Shown: positions 49,380 through 62,246 of the stretch, piece by piece | How the letters are laid out: every line of letters begins with the position of its first letter | Numbering within the stretch: position 1 is the first letter of the stretch | Source of the DNA: Eucalyptus grandis | Lineage: Eukaryota; Streptophyta; Magnoliopsida; Myrtales; Myrtaceae | Length of the DNA: 64,000 nucleotides | Reading direction: 5' to 3' | NCBI RefSeq assembly: GCF_016545825.1 | Contig: NC_052617.1 | Span: 57,058,472-57,122,471 of the forward strand | Translations under genes and position numbers: made by a program | Notes under the pieces: generated by a model | What the model was told of the DNA's origin: nothing | Database searches by the model: none | The model's input: the letters and a program-made list of their open reading frames with translations, nothing else

Positions 49380-49750
49380 AGCTCCAACTATCTCCCAATT
49401 ATGCTTGAAGAATTCGACACAAAACCGTCTGGTCCTGGAGCCTTCCCTCGAGCAAGAGAGAATATAGTATCCTGAATCTTCGAATCAGAGAAAGGACGAG
49501 ATAGAGAACTGACCTATTTCTCATTGAGAGAGCATCGTATAACCTCCCAAAGATCCATTAATGAGGGGCTGGAGGACAAGGGGCATGGTGCCAAAAGCGA
49601 AGGTATGGTGGATTAAGCTCGTGTCCGAGATAATAGAACCAGAGAATCCATAACAAAGAGAATTATGTTCCTCAATTGTCTCCTACTAACGGATTGGTGA
49701 AAGAATTTGGTATTCCGGTCACCTTCCTTGAGCCACCTAATCCTAGATTT

Positions 49751-50565
49751 TTATCTTAAGAAGGACTCCTCCTGATTACTCAATTCCAGAAACATCCTAC
49801 GATGTGTCTTCTCCAAGTTTGCAAGAAGCTCACTAGCAAGATCCTGCTGCAAGTCAACCTGGGTGGATAACAAAGCATCCCTCACTGCATTAACCCTCTC
49901 AGAGATATTAGAGAACGATTCTCCGTTGAGTTGCTTCAAATGGCCTTTGAGGGCCTTCACTACTTACCAATCGTACATAGGAACCCTTCAATCGGACTCT
50001 CCCAGACTTGAGACACCGTGCTGTGGAAAGACGGGTGTTTAGTCTAGAAGTCGAAAAACTTAAAAGGTTTCCTTGAGACCACCAGCTACAAAACCCTAAC
50101 CACCATAAGAGACTGGTCAGAGATGCCAAGTGCAAGGAAAGATGCTTCCGAATAAGAGAAGTGAAGACTCCAGTTAGCATTCACAACAACTCAATCAATT
50201 TTCCTAGCCTTGCGATTAACCCCCAAGGAAGTAGACCAAGTGAACCGAAAGCCAACATATCTCAAGTCCTCTAATTCAACTTGGGTCAAACAAAGATTGA
50301 AATCATCAAAGCAAGGAAGCCAATTGTCAGACCTACCAATCTGATAAGAGGGATCCCTGATAGCATTGAAATCTCTGGCTACTAGCCAAGCATCATCTCG
50401 GCATAAAATACTCCTATGAATAAGGTCCGCCCATAATGGCCTTCTAGCTACAAAAATATGTTCAGCATATATCACCGAGACATAGCAGGAGATACCAGAC
50501 ATGATAAGCTTCAAACTACCATGAATTGCCTGGCTATTAGATGAAAGCACTTCAAAATCCACCAA
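49751..50565 (-). pseudogene. LINE endonuclease region
   Basis: Pieces of the apurinic-like endonuclease of L1 elements are seen: VSVIYAEHIFVARRPLWADL and DDAWLVARDFNAIRDP in 50191-50565, followed by linker frames 49751-49960 and 49908-50180. The usual GDFN motif reads RDFN here, so a catalytic-region glycine is lost. There are frame changes between the pieces. Confidence 0.8.
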
Positions 50566-50938
50566 AGAAGGGTTCCAGCCAAGCTAGATCCCGCCCCTAT
50601 GAGAGAACTCATAATTGGCCACCCAATTCCAGCCTGATTACAACGCGATATGGAGTCAAAAAGAGAATCCAGAATTTTGGTTTCCAACAAACCAATTAGA
50701 CAAAACCCATTAGAAGAAACAAGATTCCTAACTTCGCTTGTCTTAAGGGATCATGGAGACCTCTCGACGTTCCATATACCAATATACATATGTATATAAA
50801 TATATATGTAAATATATAACGAATTGAAAATAAAGGAGTAGGTGGAGGAGCGGAGGGCTTACCTCCTCCTACTCGGTTTCCACCATGAGGCCACCAAAGC
50901 CACTGAGGTCGCAATAGGAGGAGGGGCTAGGTCAAGGG

Positions 50939-51472
50939 CTATGAGTTTCTCTTGGATGGCCTCAACCTTCCTTGAAGAGGTAGGAGCCTCAAGGACGAGA
51001 TAGGAGAGAGCAAATCAGCGTATGAGCTAAAGAAGCTTTCTGAAAGCACTGAATCCTTACTAGCATCGGGACCGAAATTGGAGGCTACTATCTGTTCTTT
51101 ATCCTCCTCAAGGGGGGAGGTAGGAACCTCCAGCAGTGAGCTAGGTCTCTTAGTCAGAGGACTAGGAGGAGATGTTGGCCTCGACACACTTGCGCTCCTC
51201 AATGACTTCCTAATGGACAAGGGAGGAGGATGATCCGTAGCAGGGCCTTTGAGCCTCATCAAGTTGCCTACCTCAGCAGAATAAGGTGGCCGGGTTGAAG
51301 GACAACCCTTCAATTGCGAGGGCTTCTTCTTTTTCCCTATCACCAAGTTCCAACCAATCTGTGAAGCCTGCGGGTTCTCCACTACAACCGGAGCCGAAGT
51401 GGGGTCCTGAGGATGGGCGGGCAGGTCTGAGGCAAGCTTATTCAAAACCTCCCATCTGCCCGTATTGGCCAC
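50939..51472 (-). pseudogene. LINE ORF1 C-terminal part
   Basis: A 177-codon frame that includes IGWNLVIGKKKKPSQLKG and a long Ser/Pro-rich tail, as in the C-terminal part of plant LINE ORF1 (nucleic-acid-binding) proteins. The apparent start codon at 51472 lies only a few bases from the LTR border at 51479. The true N-terminus was probably carried to the far side of the LTR element, outside the window. Confidence 0.65.
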
Positions 51473-51479
51473 AGTAGTG

Positions 51480-52310
51480 TGTCACGACCTCTTTTTTTTT
51501 TTTTTTCCATCTGGAGGAAAAGAAAGAAAGGTTTAGGGGTATTTACCTAAAGAGGCGGACCAATGGCCCTAGATTAGGCGCAGGCTCTCCCAAGTCCATA
51601 CCTCACGTGATGTTGGATTTTGTATTTCAGTTCTTAACAATCTATGTATTTCTAGGAGTCGCAACTAGCCTATAAGGATCGATTAAAAACCAATCAAGAC
51701 ATGAGAGTGTTGTCTCGATTCCTATGCAACCAGAGATTTCTAGGAATGGGGACTTGTTTACGCCAAAGTTTCTATTAGCGCCCTTGCGGTACCACTAACT
51801 TAAAAGGTTGTTTATCAAATGGCCACACAATCTTGATTACCAATTATAATTTTTATGAAATCACTAAGTGTCTATGCAAATATTTTTGTAGGTTTTAATC
51901 TCTAATCCTAACATAATTTAGAAAAGAAATTCACACTCAAATTATTGAAAAGCAGTGCGGTAAATAACATCCAAAAAATTGAAATGACTTGAAAGTAATG
52001 CGGAAAAGAAAGACCCGATACAAGTCGGACAAATAATACTACATGGCATTGTTATCACACCCGAGACAGGACCCCGTGAGCGAAATGCGAATTTAAATAT
52101 GCATGAAATTACTCTAGATAATTTTAATGTATGCAAAATGGATTATTTACAAAAAATGATTATAAAATACCAAAGTAACATTAAATTAGGACTATGACCT
52201 TTTAAAATTAGGAAAATTTCGTAGATGTCATTTTGCCTTAATTTGATACCATCTATCACTTTTATATATTTTTTTTAAAAATTAGATTTTTGATTTTTTT
52301 ATTATTATAA

Positions 52311-52369
<59 letters not shown>

Positions 52370-53152
52370 AAACCGATGTATATGCTAAAATTGAACAACA
52401 CAGCACATGAATATCACAATAATCAAGCTCAAATCGACCGTTTCAAGATCGAAACTTGGTTTGGGCATTTTATCGAATGGCTTGGCTTGCATCAAATCAC
52501 CACAAAACAACTTCTTCGGACCATGTTCGTGGCCTTCAATCTCGACCCATAAGCAATCACAAGTGGAAGAAAAGTATCAAGGATATACTATTACATGCAA
52601 AGAACAGGTTTAGCAAGAAATCACAGCCTAGAACACACAAGAACCAAGCTGAAATCGTCATCAAATATGTGGATTTGAGCTGATTTTGCAAATCTAGGTT
52701 TGAACCCAAGTCAAGCAAACATGTTGCATACCCGTATTCAAGCCCCGATACTCATCACATGCAAGATCTATGGGACACATTACTTAATCCAAGTGAAAGT
52801 ACGTAGCATGGGCTTTCAAATGAAGCATACATGCAAAACTCTTGAAGAGATTTTAACACTTAGAAAAATTCTAGCCTCAAAATCAATTTTTTGGACTAGT
52901 TTTACTCTTGATTTTTTACTATTAAAAAAATGTTCAAAATCGAACAAAAATATTTCTAGGATACTTACCTTGCTTCCTAGTTTCCTTTCAAAGTGATTTT
53001 TGGCCGAAGAAACCAAGAAATTATCCTCGAGGGGGCATGTGGAAGTTGGCTCATTCAAACTGGAAATGAGATCTACAGAAAATGGAACTGACAATGAAGG
53101 TTTTAGCTCACCTCCAAAATTAGACTTCTAGACCTCTTTTTGTCGGAAAACT
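51480..53152 (-). repeat. Left (3') LTR, matched part
   Basis: Starts tgtcacgacc on the plus strand and matches the right LTR over its whole visible length. Differences include a 55-60 bp segment present only in the right copy (about 63620-63680) and a swapped microsatellite. The LTR very likely continues beyond 53152, since the comparison stops only because the window ends. Confidence 0.88.
52309..52364. repeat. (AAT)n microsatellite in left LTR
   Basis: About 18 units of a trinucleotide ATA repeat. At the same place the right LTR has a (TA)n run and only four AAT units. Confidence 0.92.
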
Positions 53153-54627
53153 TAACACCAAACCAAACTATATGTATTGTAGTTTCGGGTACAAGTCAAG
53201 ATTTTCCTCATTTGTCTCTCAATTTTCTCAAAAGAACTCGCCTTCCTTCACCCATGACAAACCAGGCTCAACACTACGAAAATTTTTCAGGCTTTCTTGG
53301 CCTGCTAGAAGGGTACTGTTTCGGGGGGCTTTAGGAGGCCTTCCTGATCTCCATTTGGGACGTGCGAAATATGGTTGGAAAGATATTTGAGTAAAGTTTC
53401 ATTCTCTTGTTGAAGGTCTTGGCTAATTTTGGCCGTAAGTTTGTAAAAATTTCACTTTTCTCTACCCAAGTCAATCTGGAATTTCTGGGTTTTTTGCTTT
53501 TTGGAGTTGCTTCTGAAGGTGTCTTTAGGGAACGATTCTGAGCTCTCTCCTCTCCTTCTCGTCTCCTTTCTCTCATCCCTTGAAAGACCTCCCTTCCGTG
53601 ATCTTATCCCCTCAATTAGAGGATTTTTGGTCTATATTTTGTCCACCTACCAAGCCTGTCAACAGGGCTACTTCACCCACTTCCTAACTTAGTAAACTTT
53701 TCCACTTCTACAACTGTTGAATGTCCGGATTTGGTGCGATTTTCCCGTGCCTTCAATAGCTTATCTCTAACCAATGTTTGTCCACTTGTAGTACCAATGA
53801 TGGTCTTCCATCACGTGCAGATATCGAGCTGGTTGAGTAGCTGAGGAGGATATGGTGGAGCCACCAAGTTGCTTACTCAAAGAACTCAATTGAGACCAAC
53901 TCGTGGACTGAGTTTTGGCTGCTGATTTTGAGTGCTTTAATCCATCAATTTTGCTGCAATTTTTGATCAATTAGTGAGTACATGTATAGTAGTTTAATAT
54001 CTCGACCAGTTTTCGCAATTGTGTCCACCCAATTTTGCAAGAAAGTCCCTCAAAGTTGGTTATTTTCTTATTTGAAAATACCCAATTCAATACAAATTTG
54101 GTCCTTTTGGCTTGATTTGATTGATTCAACTTGGCCCAAATTTAATTTCAACTTAATTGGGGACTAAGATGATGATTTATGGGCTCGGGCGCAAATTTTG
54201 CAAAATTTGCGAATCGGTCCCTCAACTTTTGAAATTTGCATTTTGGCCCCAACTTGCCATTTTAATTCCAATATGATCTCCTAGGCTTGGCTAGTCACAT
54301 TTAGATCATTGGCCCGAACTTGCTTCTTCTTCTTCTTCTTCTTCTTTTAAAGGAAAAACATATTCCAGACGCTAGGGCCGGTGGGCCCTCTCGCTACGTG
54401 TCGCCCGTGTTTACTCGCCGCCACCGACTGGGGTTCTTGGGTCACCAAAAAAAAAAAAAAAACATCTTCCATTTAAAACACTATATTAAACACCTAGATA
54501 ATCTATATGTAGGAATTTGGCATGAAATATTTTTGGGCAAAAATTTAGATTTCAACGGCTGCCCCTATTTGGAAGGAAGCTCAAAGAGATTTCTTTCAAA
54601 GATAAGGTGACACCTAATTTTTATTTA

Positions 54628-54660
<33 letters not shown>

Positions 54661-54719
54661 TTTTTTTTACAATAGCAAAATGAAAATGCAAGCGAGCTTA
54701 ATGTAAAGAGCGTGGTTTA
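53153..54719. other. Rest of left LTR and/or 3' region of the LTR element
   Basis: The LTR end cannot be placed. The stretch has two long pyrimidine tracts, 53545-53580 and a (CTT)n run at 54322-54348, and a T-rich tract at 54625-54670. On the minus strand any of these could be the polypurine tract. No coding sequence was recognised. Confidence 0.5.
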
Positions 54720-56165
54720 GGGATGTACCTATGACTACTTTGAAAAGTGTGGTTTAAGGATATACCCACAAATCTTGTGATTTAAGGCAGTCCCACGAAC
54801 CTTGTGGTTTAAGGTAGTCCCACTAATTGTGTGGTTTAAGGTAGTCCCACACACCTTGTGGTTTAAGGCAGTCCCACTAACCGTGTGGTTTAAGGCAGTT
54901 CCCACTAACCTTATGGTTTAAGGCAGTCCCACTAACCGTGTGGTTTAAGGCAGTCCCACTAACCTTGTGGTTTAAGGTAGATCCACTAATTGTGTGATTT
55001 AAGGCAGATCCACTAACCATGTGGCTTAAGGCAGTCTCACTAACCGAGTAAATTGCATGGTTTTAGGATAACCAAGAACCTCTTGAAAATGTATGGTTTA
55101 AGGCTAACCCATGAACCCTTTGAAATTGTTTCTTGAAAATGCATGGTTTGAGGCTAGCCCATGAACTCTTTGGAATTGCGTGGTTTAAGGATGACCAAGA
55201 ACCTCTTGAAAATACATGGTTTAAGGCTAATCCATGAACCCTTTGGAATTGCATGGTTTAAGGATGACCAAGAACCTATTGAAAATGCATGGTTTAAGGC
55301 TAACCCATGAACCCTTTGAAATGGCATCTTGAAAATACATGATTTAAGGCTAACCCATGAACCCTTTAGAATTGCAAGGTTTAAGGATAACCAAGAACCT
55401 TTTGAAAATATATGGTTTAAGGCTTACTCATAAATCCTTTGAAATGGCATCTTCAAAATACATGGTTTAAGGCTAACCCATGAACCCTTTAGAATTGCAA
55501 GGTTTAATGATAACCAAGAACCTTTTGAAAATGTATGGTTTAAGGCTAACTCATAAACCCTTTGAAATTGCAAGGTTTAAGGATAACCAAGAACCTTTTG
55601 AAAATGCATGGTTTAAGGCTAACCCATGAACCTTTAGAATTGCAAGGTTTAAGGATAATCAAGAACCTTTTGAAAATGCATGGTTTAAGACTAACCAATG
55701 AACCCTTTGAAATTGCAAGGTTTAAGGATAACTAAGAACCTTTTCAAAATGCATGGTTAAAGGCTAACCCATGAACCCTTTGAAATTGCAAGGTTTAAGG
55801 ATAACTAAGAACCTTTTGAAAATATATGGTTTAAGGCTAACTCATAAACCCTTTGAAATTGCAAGGTTTAAGGATAACCATGAACCTTTTGAAAAATGCA
55901 TGGTTTAAGGCTAACCCATGAACCTTTAGAATTGCAACGTTTAAGGATAACCAAGAACCTTTTTAAAATGCATGGTTTAAGGCTAACCCATGAACCCTTT
56001 GAAATTGCAAGGTTTAAGGATAACCAAGAACCTTTTGAAAATGCATGATTTAAGGCTAACCCATGAACGCTTTGAAATTGCAAGGTTTAAGGATAACCAA
56101 GAACCTTTTGAAAATGCAAGGTTTAAGGTTAACCCATGAACCCTTTGAAATTGTGTGGTTTCGCT
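54720..56165. repeat. Tandem array, 27-bp units growing into 73-bp units
   Basis: From 54770 to about 55040 the unit is 27 bp (gtggtttaaggcagtcccac plus ctaacct/cgt). From about 55050 to 56160 it is a pair of 36-37 bp half-units, one with aaggataaccaagaacctt and one with aaggctaacccatgaaccc. Together they repeat every 72-73 bp, with starts at 55571, 55643, 55716 and 55789. All share the core ggtttaagg. The array lies on the 3' side of the minus-strand LTR element, where Tat-lineage elements are known to carry tandem repeats. Confidence 0.92.
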
Positions 56166-57750
56166 AGAGGAACCCGTCATTTGAGAATATTCTAAAATGG
56201 ATACTGCACATTAAATAGTATTCTAGTAGTGAAAGCATACTAAATGAGGTCAATTTCAACATATGTCATTAGAAACAATATCAAAAGTGTATCGGTAATG
56301 AGAAGGTAATGATTGCATAAACAAATCAAACTAATTCCAACAACTTGACAAACTCACAAAATTGTCATCACGCTCGGATGATATCATTAATCGTCAAATT
56401 CTTTTGGAAGAAAAGTCCTTGTCAAAATGACCTTGACTCATGAGAAAGGTCTGTTAAGTATGCTGAGCAAGGACACCTAGTCAGAAAGGGCTTCTCGCAT
56501 ATTCTCAAGAAAATGGCTATTTGATCCCATCTATTCATATGAGAAATAAACTAATCACTCAATCTCACTCTTCCAATGTGCAAGGCTTTGAATCATTCGC
56601 AATAAGTACACATTGACCAATCTAAGAGGTCTTTTAGAAGGACCGTAGTGCTGGTTTGGTCATGGTTTTAGCAATGGATAAGCATCATTGGCTATGAAAT
56701 GAATTAATCACCGATCAACATCTTTGACAGGTTTACAAGTCAAGAAACCTTAAGATGAGATAAGACAGCCTTACTCTCACTTCTTCGAGCAGCATCTTCT
56801 TTAGGAAGTCCCTATTTCCACTTTGAATCATCCCAATCTGAAGAGACTTTGGAAATGGGTTGTAATGTTGATTCGGGGAAAGGTTCAAAAGGCTTAGCTC
56901 AAAACGCTTAGAACTTTTTGTCAAAGGGGGATTTGGGAGTTGGTGATTATCATGGCATCATTACCATACCATCCATTTTTTTTTAAAGCACTCAATGTTT
57001 AGAATTCAAATTGTCTCGAAAGTCCTTTGACTAATCATCTTAACATAATGGCTTTTGCATTTGCAGCAATGATTTTCTTTTCAATGCAAGCATTTTTTTT
57101 TTTTGCCATTTTTGCTTTCACAGAGATATTCCTCTTGATGCAATTGTTTTTCTTCCACTCTCTCTCCCTTTTTTTTTTTCAAGCATTGGCCTTACTTTTA
57201 CCAGACACACTACTTTTTCATACCCCTTAATTTTCACTTGAATTTTGTTCTTTTGAACTTTTTGAGCTCTTGGGACTTTCAAGATGCTTTTCATATTCTC
57301 ATGTAAACACCAATTGCATTGGTAAATCATGTGCCCTGCCCCCAATGTGGGGAGATAATCACCACTCGGGTTTTAGAAATGAATAGCTAGGTTCAATATG
57401 GTTTAAGCAAAGGGTATCGGTGTTTGGGTAGAGAAAAGAATGCTCTTCTTCACCTTGGGATGCTTCGAGCTTCCATAAGAATTTACCTAAAGTTACCGCA
57501 AAAAGATTTATGCAAGTGAGAGTAAAGAAACCTTTCTCATCTTTCCTCTCCAAATAATGTCAACCCAAACCTCTATAATTGCCCCATCGTGGGGTGGTTC
57601 TTGACAGAGGTATTTTGTAGAAAATTCTTCACATTAAAAGGCTCAAATGGGCTAACTATTGTCACCTGTAGCGTGTATGATAGAGGAAAGAAATGCCTCT
57701 TATCATCTTGATCTATGTACTGCTTGCGAATGAATTCATTGATCTTAAAC

Positions 57751-57947
57751 TGTGATAACCTCCCTCTTGTCCCACATCGCCTAGGGAGGGAGATCTTGGT
57801 CAGCTTATAAGGCTTGGGTCCCTCTAACCTGTGTAACGCGTTTTAAAGCCGTGAGGGAAAAGACCGTGGCTGGGATGGCGGTGCGTCCGCGCCAGGGCGG
57901 GTGACCCAAAGCGGACAATATTACACAGTGGGGCCCGGGATGTTACA
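57751..57947 (+). mobile_element. TRIM-like solo LTR
   Basis: A 197-bp segment runs from TGTGATAACC to GGATGTTACA with perfect 5-bp flanking copies TAAAC (57746-57750 and 57948-57952). It contains cccacatcgcc, the ttataaggc TATA-type box, acgcgttttaaagccgtgag and gcggacaatatt. These are hallmarks of a short LTR family widespread in eudicots and belonging to terminal-repeat retrotransposons in miniature. No internal part remains. Confidence 0.88.
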
Positions 57948-58549
57948 TAAACGACACGGGTTTTCTTTTTCACTCGAATCCCAAAGTGCTTAAAGGACAT
58001 GTTTGGAAATGGGTTGCCTTTCCTCATCCTAAGTGTTTCTCGCTTGGCATAAGTAACATTGCCTTTCATTTTTGTTGAGATCATCTAGGTGGATTAACCT
58101 CCATAGAGAATTTTGATTCGAAATGAGTGATCCATAGAGTGGATGGACAATTTAAAGATAAAGAAGATTTTTGCAAACCTCGTGGAAAACTTGTTTCTTC
58201 AATTTTCATTTTTTTTTTTTTTGTGATTGTTTCTAGAAAAACACTAAATGATGTTCTTTTTTTTTTGCAATGGAAATTCTCCATTTGTTTTTCATTTGAT
58301 TTTGAGAAGAAGGGTACTTACCTGTGCCTTAGTAGTCAGAAAACCCTACGAAGAACAAAGAGGGAATGTGTTAGTACATGAATCCTTAGGGATTATAAAA
58401 CTGGAAATGATACAACATTACCCTTGGTCAGTTTCACCATTTGGCGGAAAACAGCGGAATGAACGTACTGTTTTAAGGCTTGAAGAGAATCTCGGGTCTT
58501 TGGTCTCATTAGTTTAAGCATTTTCTTCTTCTTGCAAAAATAAGAGATG

Positions 58550-58690
58550 CAAAATTTTTTTTTATATTTTTTTACATGGCAACCTCGTTGTCGTTTTCGG
58601 GATCGAACCCCGTACCTCTTGCACCCGTTCATTCATTCCCCATACCACCAGGTCGAAGCGCTGGTAGTGTCCATTGGGCGCTTCCTTTTT
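58550..58690 (-). mobile_element. tRNA-derived SINE-like insertion
   Basis: Read on the minus strand, it has an A-box-like gacctggtggt (58645-58655) and a clear B-box ggttcgatcc (58601-58610), about 35 bp apart as in RNA polymerase III promoters. It ends in an A-rich tail (58548-58573). The A-box is imperfect and no tRNA cloverleaf can be drawn, so a SINE fragment is more likely than a tRNA gene. Confidence 0.6.
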
Positions 58691-61600
58691 TATTTAATTG
58701 AACCGGCTCTAGAACGACACATCTTTTAAATCAAGGTAGGTGAATTTGACACGTATTACCTCCACATGCTTGCTTGGTCAATATCGATTATGCTTAAATC
58801 AATTTTTTGAGTTTGTTCCTTGAATACCAACGCTTCTGTCAAACAAGGGAACTACGTCAAAAATGAAGTTTAGATGAGGCATTTTGGAAACGATACTGAA
58901 TTACCCTTCTCCGGCATCTGACTTTAAATGTCTTGTGTTTCCTCTTCATGTGCTTTTGCTCCTCAGGTGTTAACATTTCTTTGAAGATCTTGCTTTCAAA
59001 TGGGCCATTTAGACGTTATTGAATTGAGTTGGCATCAAAGATGAAAGGAGAGGGGTACTCCTCGTTTCGACACGTGAGGGCATTGCTCCTTAGATGTTTT
59101 ACTCCATTTATTCCATCAAAATGGATGGTTGGGCCTTAGCATGCCTTCTTGGTATAAGGTGTTGCTTCAGCGGTCAATGTGCACCTTTTCCTACAAGAAA
59201 TGGGACATGTTACTTATATTCCACAATTGAATTGGACTAATTTAGGGACGATACTCCCTTTTTGTGCTGAATCAATTGACTTTGTTTCATCTTGCTTCAC
59301 AAGTGAGAGTCACTCTACTTTGAGTGACTTGCCCTGTTTATCAACTGCAAGGAAAAAGAGACGCAATATGTTATTTTCATATTCGACGTAATTCATTTTA
59401 GGAACGGTATACTCCTTTTTATGGCATAGTTGATGATTGCGTTCCATCCCGCTTCCTTGGCCATGGAGAGGGATTTGCTCTTGTGATTGACAGCAATTCA
59501 CTTGGGAAATGTTTATTCCATTTGAATCTTTCCCTTTTTAGAAGTCAGATGACTCAGGGATTGCATGCCCCCGATCCATTTTGTTGCCAACTGCCCTAAT
59601 TAAATTTTCCTGCACATATGGAAACAATGTATTATTTCTATTCTTAGGTACATCAGGTTTAGGAACGAAGTACACCCTTTTTCAAAGTCGGGCAATTCCG
59701 CATCTCACCATATCTTTGTGGAGGAAGGGAAGATATTGTCCTTATGGTCGAATGCATGCCACATTGAGTTAGATAACTTGTCCATACGCAGCTTCATTGT
59801 GTTGGATTGATAAATCTTCATTTCATTTGAATCCTTCATGCTTTAGTTTCTCGCCTACCCCTTTTAGGCTAGGTGATCTTTCACCATTTTTGCTACGCCA
59901 ATGCATTTCCCACTTCACAATCTGTAAACATGGGTGGCTATGTCAGTTTATGAATGAGTTGTTTTGACTTTTGGAACGAACACACCCTTTTCTTTTAGAG
60001 ATCGTGTGATTCTAGACCAAGTTGTCCTCCCCATGTAGTCTTGTTGCTTGCCAGTAATTTGCCTCACTAAAATCTTTTATTTGAGGGCAACATTTGATGA
60101 CTGATTCTTGTTTGTGTACATCTACATCTTGAAGTGTTGTCTTGCAGACCATCAATAATCATCTCCATACAGGATTGGATGCCAAGAAACCGTTGGAAGT
60201 GTAGAGATTGCAGTTGCTTCTTGTTTGCAACCAACGAAGTAGTTTGATGCCAAAGAATGTCTACAAAATTCTTCTTCCATGAAGAATGTCAAATTAATAT
60301 GAGGTCGTCCAGGATGTGGAACTTCATTAGACCAATAGATTTGTGATCGTCGAGGCTTTGGTGGTTCTTTTCATACTTAATCGCAACGTTTGAATTCATA
60401 TGATGCAAAAATATTCTTGAAGTTCATGACTCAACCAAATATGCCCAAAAATGAGCATGAATTGGTGCATCTCATGACTTGCTCTGTTAAGGAAAGGCCC
60501 ACGCTTTTGCTTTTTTAGAGGAAGTAAACGTCAATCTTGAACAAAACTATCATTTTGCCTGTTTGACAAAAATGGATGACTGAGTCAGCTATTGCACAAG
60601 AAATCCCTATTGGAATTATTACAACCTTACCATCATCTCGCAAATCAACCTGCGAAAGCGATTAAGTGAAGAGATAAAATCTTACGCAAATTCTTCTTCA
60701 AACTCATTTTCAAACATTTTGAAGCTAAGGCATAAAAGCTTAGCCTAAAGGTTCAGTTTGAAGTACTTCAAATGTTTTAGAGAATATGACTTTTATGAAC
60801 TCTAACTTCATTATTCAAAAAATGTGAGTTGTATGATTTACAAAAGCATTTGATTGGGTCCACAATCAAAACCCAAAATGCAAAACGCGGTTCCTAATAG
60901 GAATAATGACAAGGATAAAGTACAAGAAGCTCTTTTGTAGAGGGGCATAATAAGCACAATTCTCGTCCTAGCTTTAAAGTCCACTTTTGGCATGGTCAAG
61001 CAAGAGGAGTTCAAGGAATGGTTGTCACACATGACCTGCGAAAGGAAGATAATGTCAGTACATGAAAGAAAAATTGATCTTTCAATAAAGCCGCCTCTTA
61101 CAATGAAATCAAGGCGACGATACCTTCTCCATAGTATCCACTTACGAGAATTTGGTATTTCGTTAAGATTTTATTAGTAAGAGGAGATTTCATTAAAAGA
61201 TCGATCCGCAGCTATCAATTGAATGCCCACTCTGTTCCAAAAGTTTTATACACAAATGGGGCATTGATTTTGAAAGATTAATTTGTGGTTTCACTCATGG
61301 AAAGGTGGGGTGATTTTTTTTTTTTTTGAGAAATCAATACATGAAATGGGATTTGAATTTGAATTTTGAAATGTGACCAATAAAGAATTTCATTAAAAAT
61401 TTGATTTTAATTCTATGCCCCAAAATGTATTCTTGACTTGGGAGAATTTCTATACAAAATGAGACTTTGAGTTCGTAATTGAAAATTTAAACAAAAACAT
61501 ATGTTCTGCAGGTCCAGATCGAAGGTATTTGAAATGTTTATTTATTAAGAGTGAGTGTCAAGCATATATCGCTAAGGGCATTCCATTGATTTCCGTGAAT

Positions 61601-62246
61601 CTCCAAAAAATGAAAATTTCAATGTGAAGTGAGCAAGTAGATGCAAAAATCATACTTACAATGGGTGAAGAGACTCTTTTTTTTTTTCAATCACATAGAC
61701 ATGCGGATGTAAACTTGTGAGGTTTGATGCATAAAGGTGGAATTCTAAAGGCTTAAGGTCCCCATTTTGATTAGATCAAAAGAGCTTTCCCCACTCCGCA
61801 CTTACGTCGGACAGTTCTCTTTATCATTAATCAAACTGAGCGGGACCAAAAGTGGATAACCATGGGTCATTCCCCGCACGGGTTCCATCTTTTGGCACCT
61901 CCTATGGGCTTCCTAGTACGATCGAGGTTTTAGATCGCGGGTTGTGTGCGCAAATGTGTAGTGCTACGGTAAGTATAAAGGCACGCACAACAATTGATAG
62001 CAATTGATATCCAAAAAACACTTCAATTTCATCCATATAGACATACATTCCCACGCCTCCTGCAAAAGAAATGGGTTAACAAACACTCACCCCTTATTAC
62101 TCCAAACCTACAAAAACATTTAACACATTGTTAGCGGAATAACCTTGTTTTCCACGTGACTTTGACACGCGCTATCAAATGAAGGCCATGTTAGTGGATG
62201 ACCAACCAAGTTATTATGGCCTAAGTCCTCTAAGGTTTGCAACCAA

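Larger units (their letters stand above)
45561..51479 (-). mobile_element. Plant L1-type LINE, broken by two later insertions
   Basis: A minus-strand non-LTR retrotransposon is read from right to left. ORF1 remnant lies at 50939-51472, endonuclease at about 49750-50565, reverse transcriptase at 48453-49379 and the zinc-binding C-terminal region at about 47440-48100. The last coding part and 3' UTR (45570-46173) end in an A8 tail, seen as T8 at 45561-45568. The C-terminal part is split by the element at 46174-47387, and the 5' part is cut off at 51479 by the LTR element. Many stops and frameshifts make it dead. Its protein pieces match the LINE at 18615-20380, for example GSLPVRYLGVP and FSFGALCH. 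Confidence 0.9.
56166..62246. other. Internal non-coding region of the LTR element
   Basis: About 6 kb with stops in all frames. No gag, protease, reverse transcriptase, RNase H or integrase signature was found on either strand. Open frames are short, for example 57118-57345 minus, which is lysine-rich. It contains a TRIM-like solo LTR, a SINE-like sequence and weak internal repeats around the phrase taggaacg..tacaccc (59240-59990). Confidence 0.65.

Noticed and set aside
53331..53576. 81-codon minus-strand frame rich in Arg/Glu/Lys
   Set aside because: Lies in a pyrimidine-rich part of the LTR element with no gag-like pattern recognised.
54770..56160. CRISPR-like array
   Set aside because: Units are adjacent with no unique spacers, both halves repeat, and the host is a plant nuclear genome. 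It is a tandem repeat.
55063..56180. Minus-strand frames with repeats such as KGSWLSLN
   Set aside because: They are translations of the tandem array. The frame breaks at many units, and non-coding 3' UTR repeats are expected there.
58595..58660. tRNA gene
   Set aside because: A B-box and weak A-box are present, but no acceptor stem or cloverleaf can be formed and an A-rich tail follows. A SINE is more likely.
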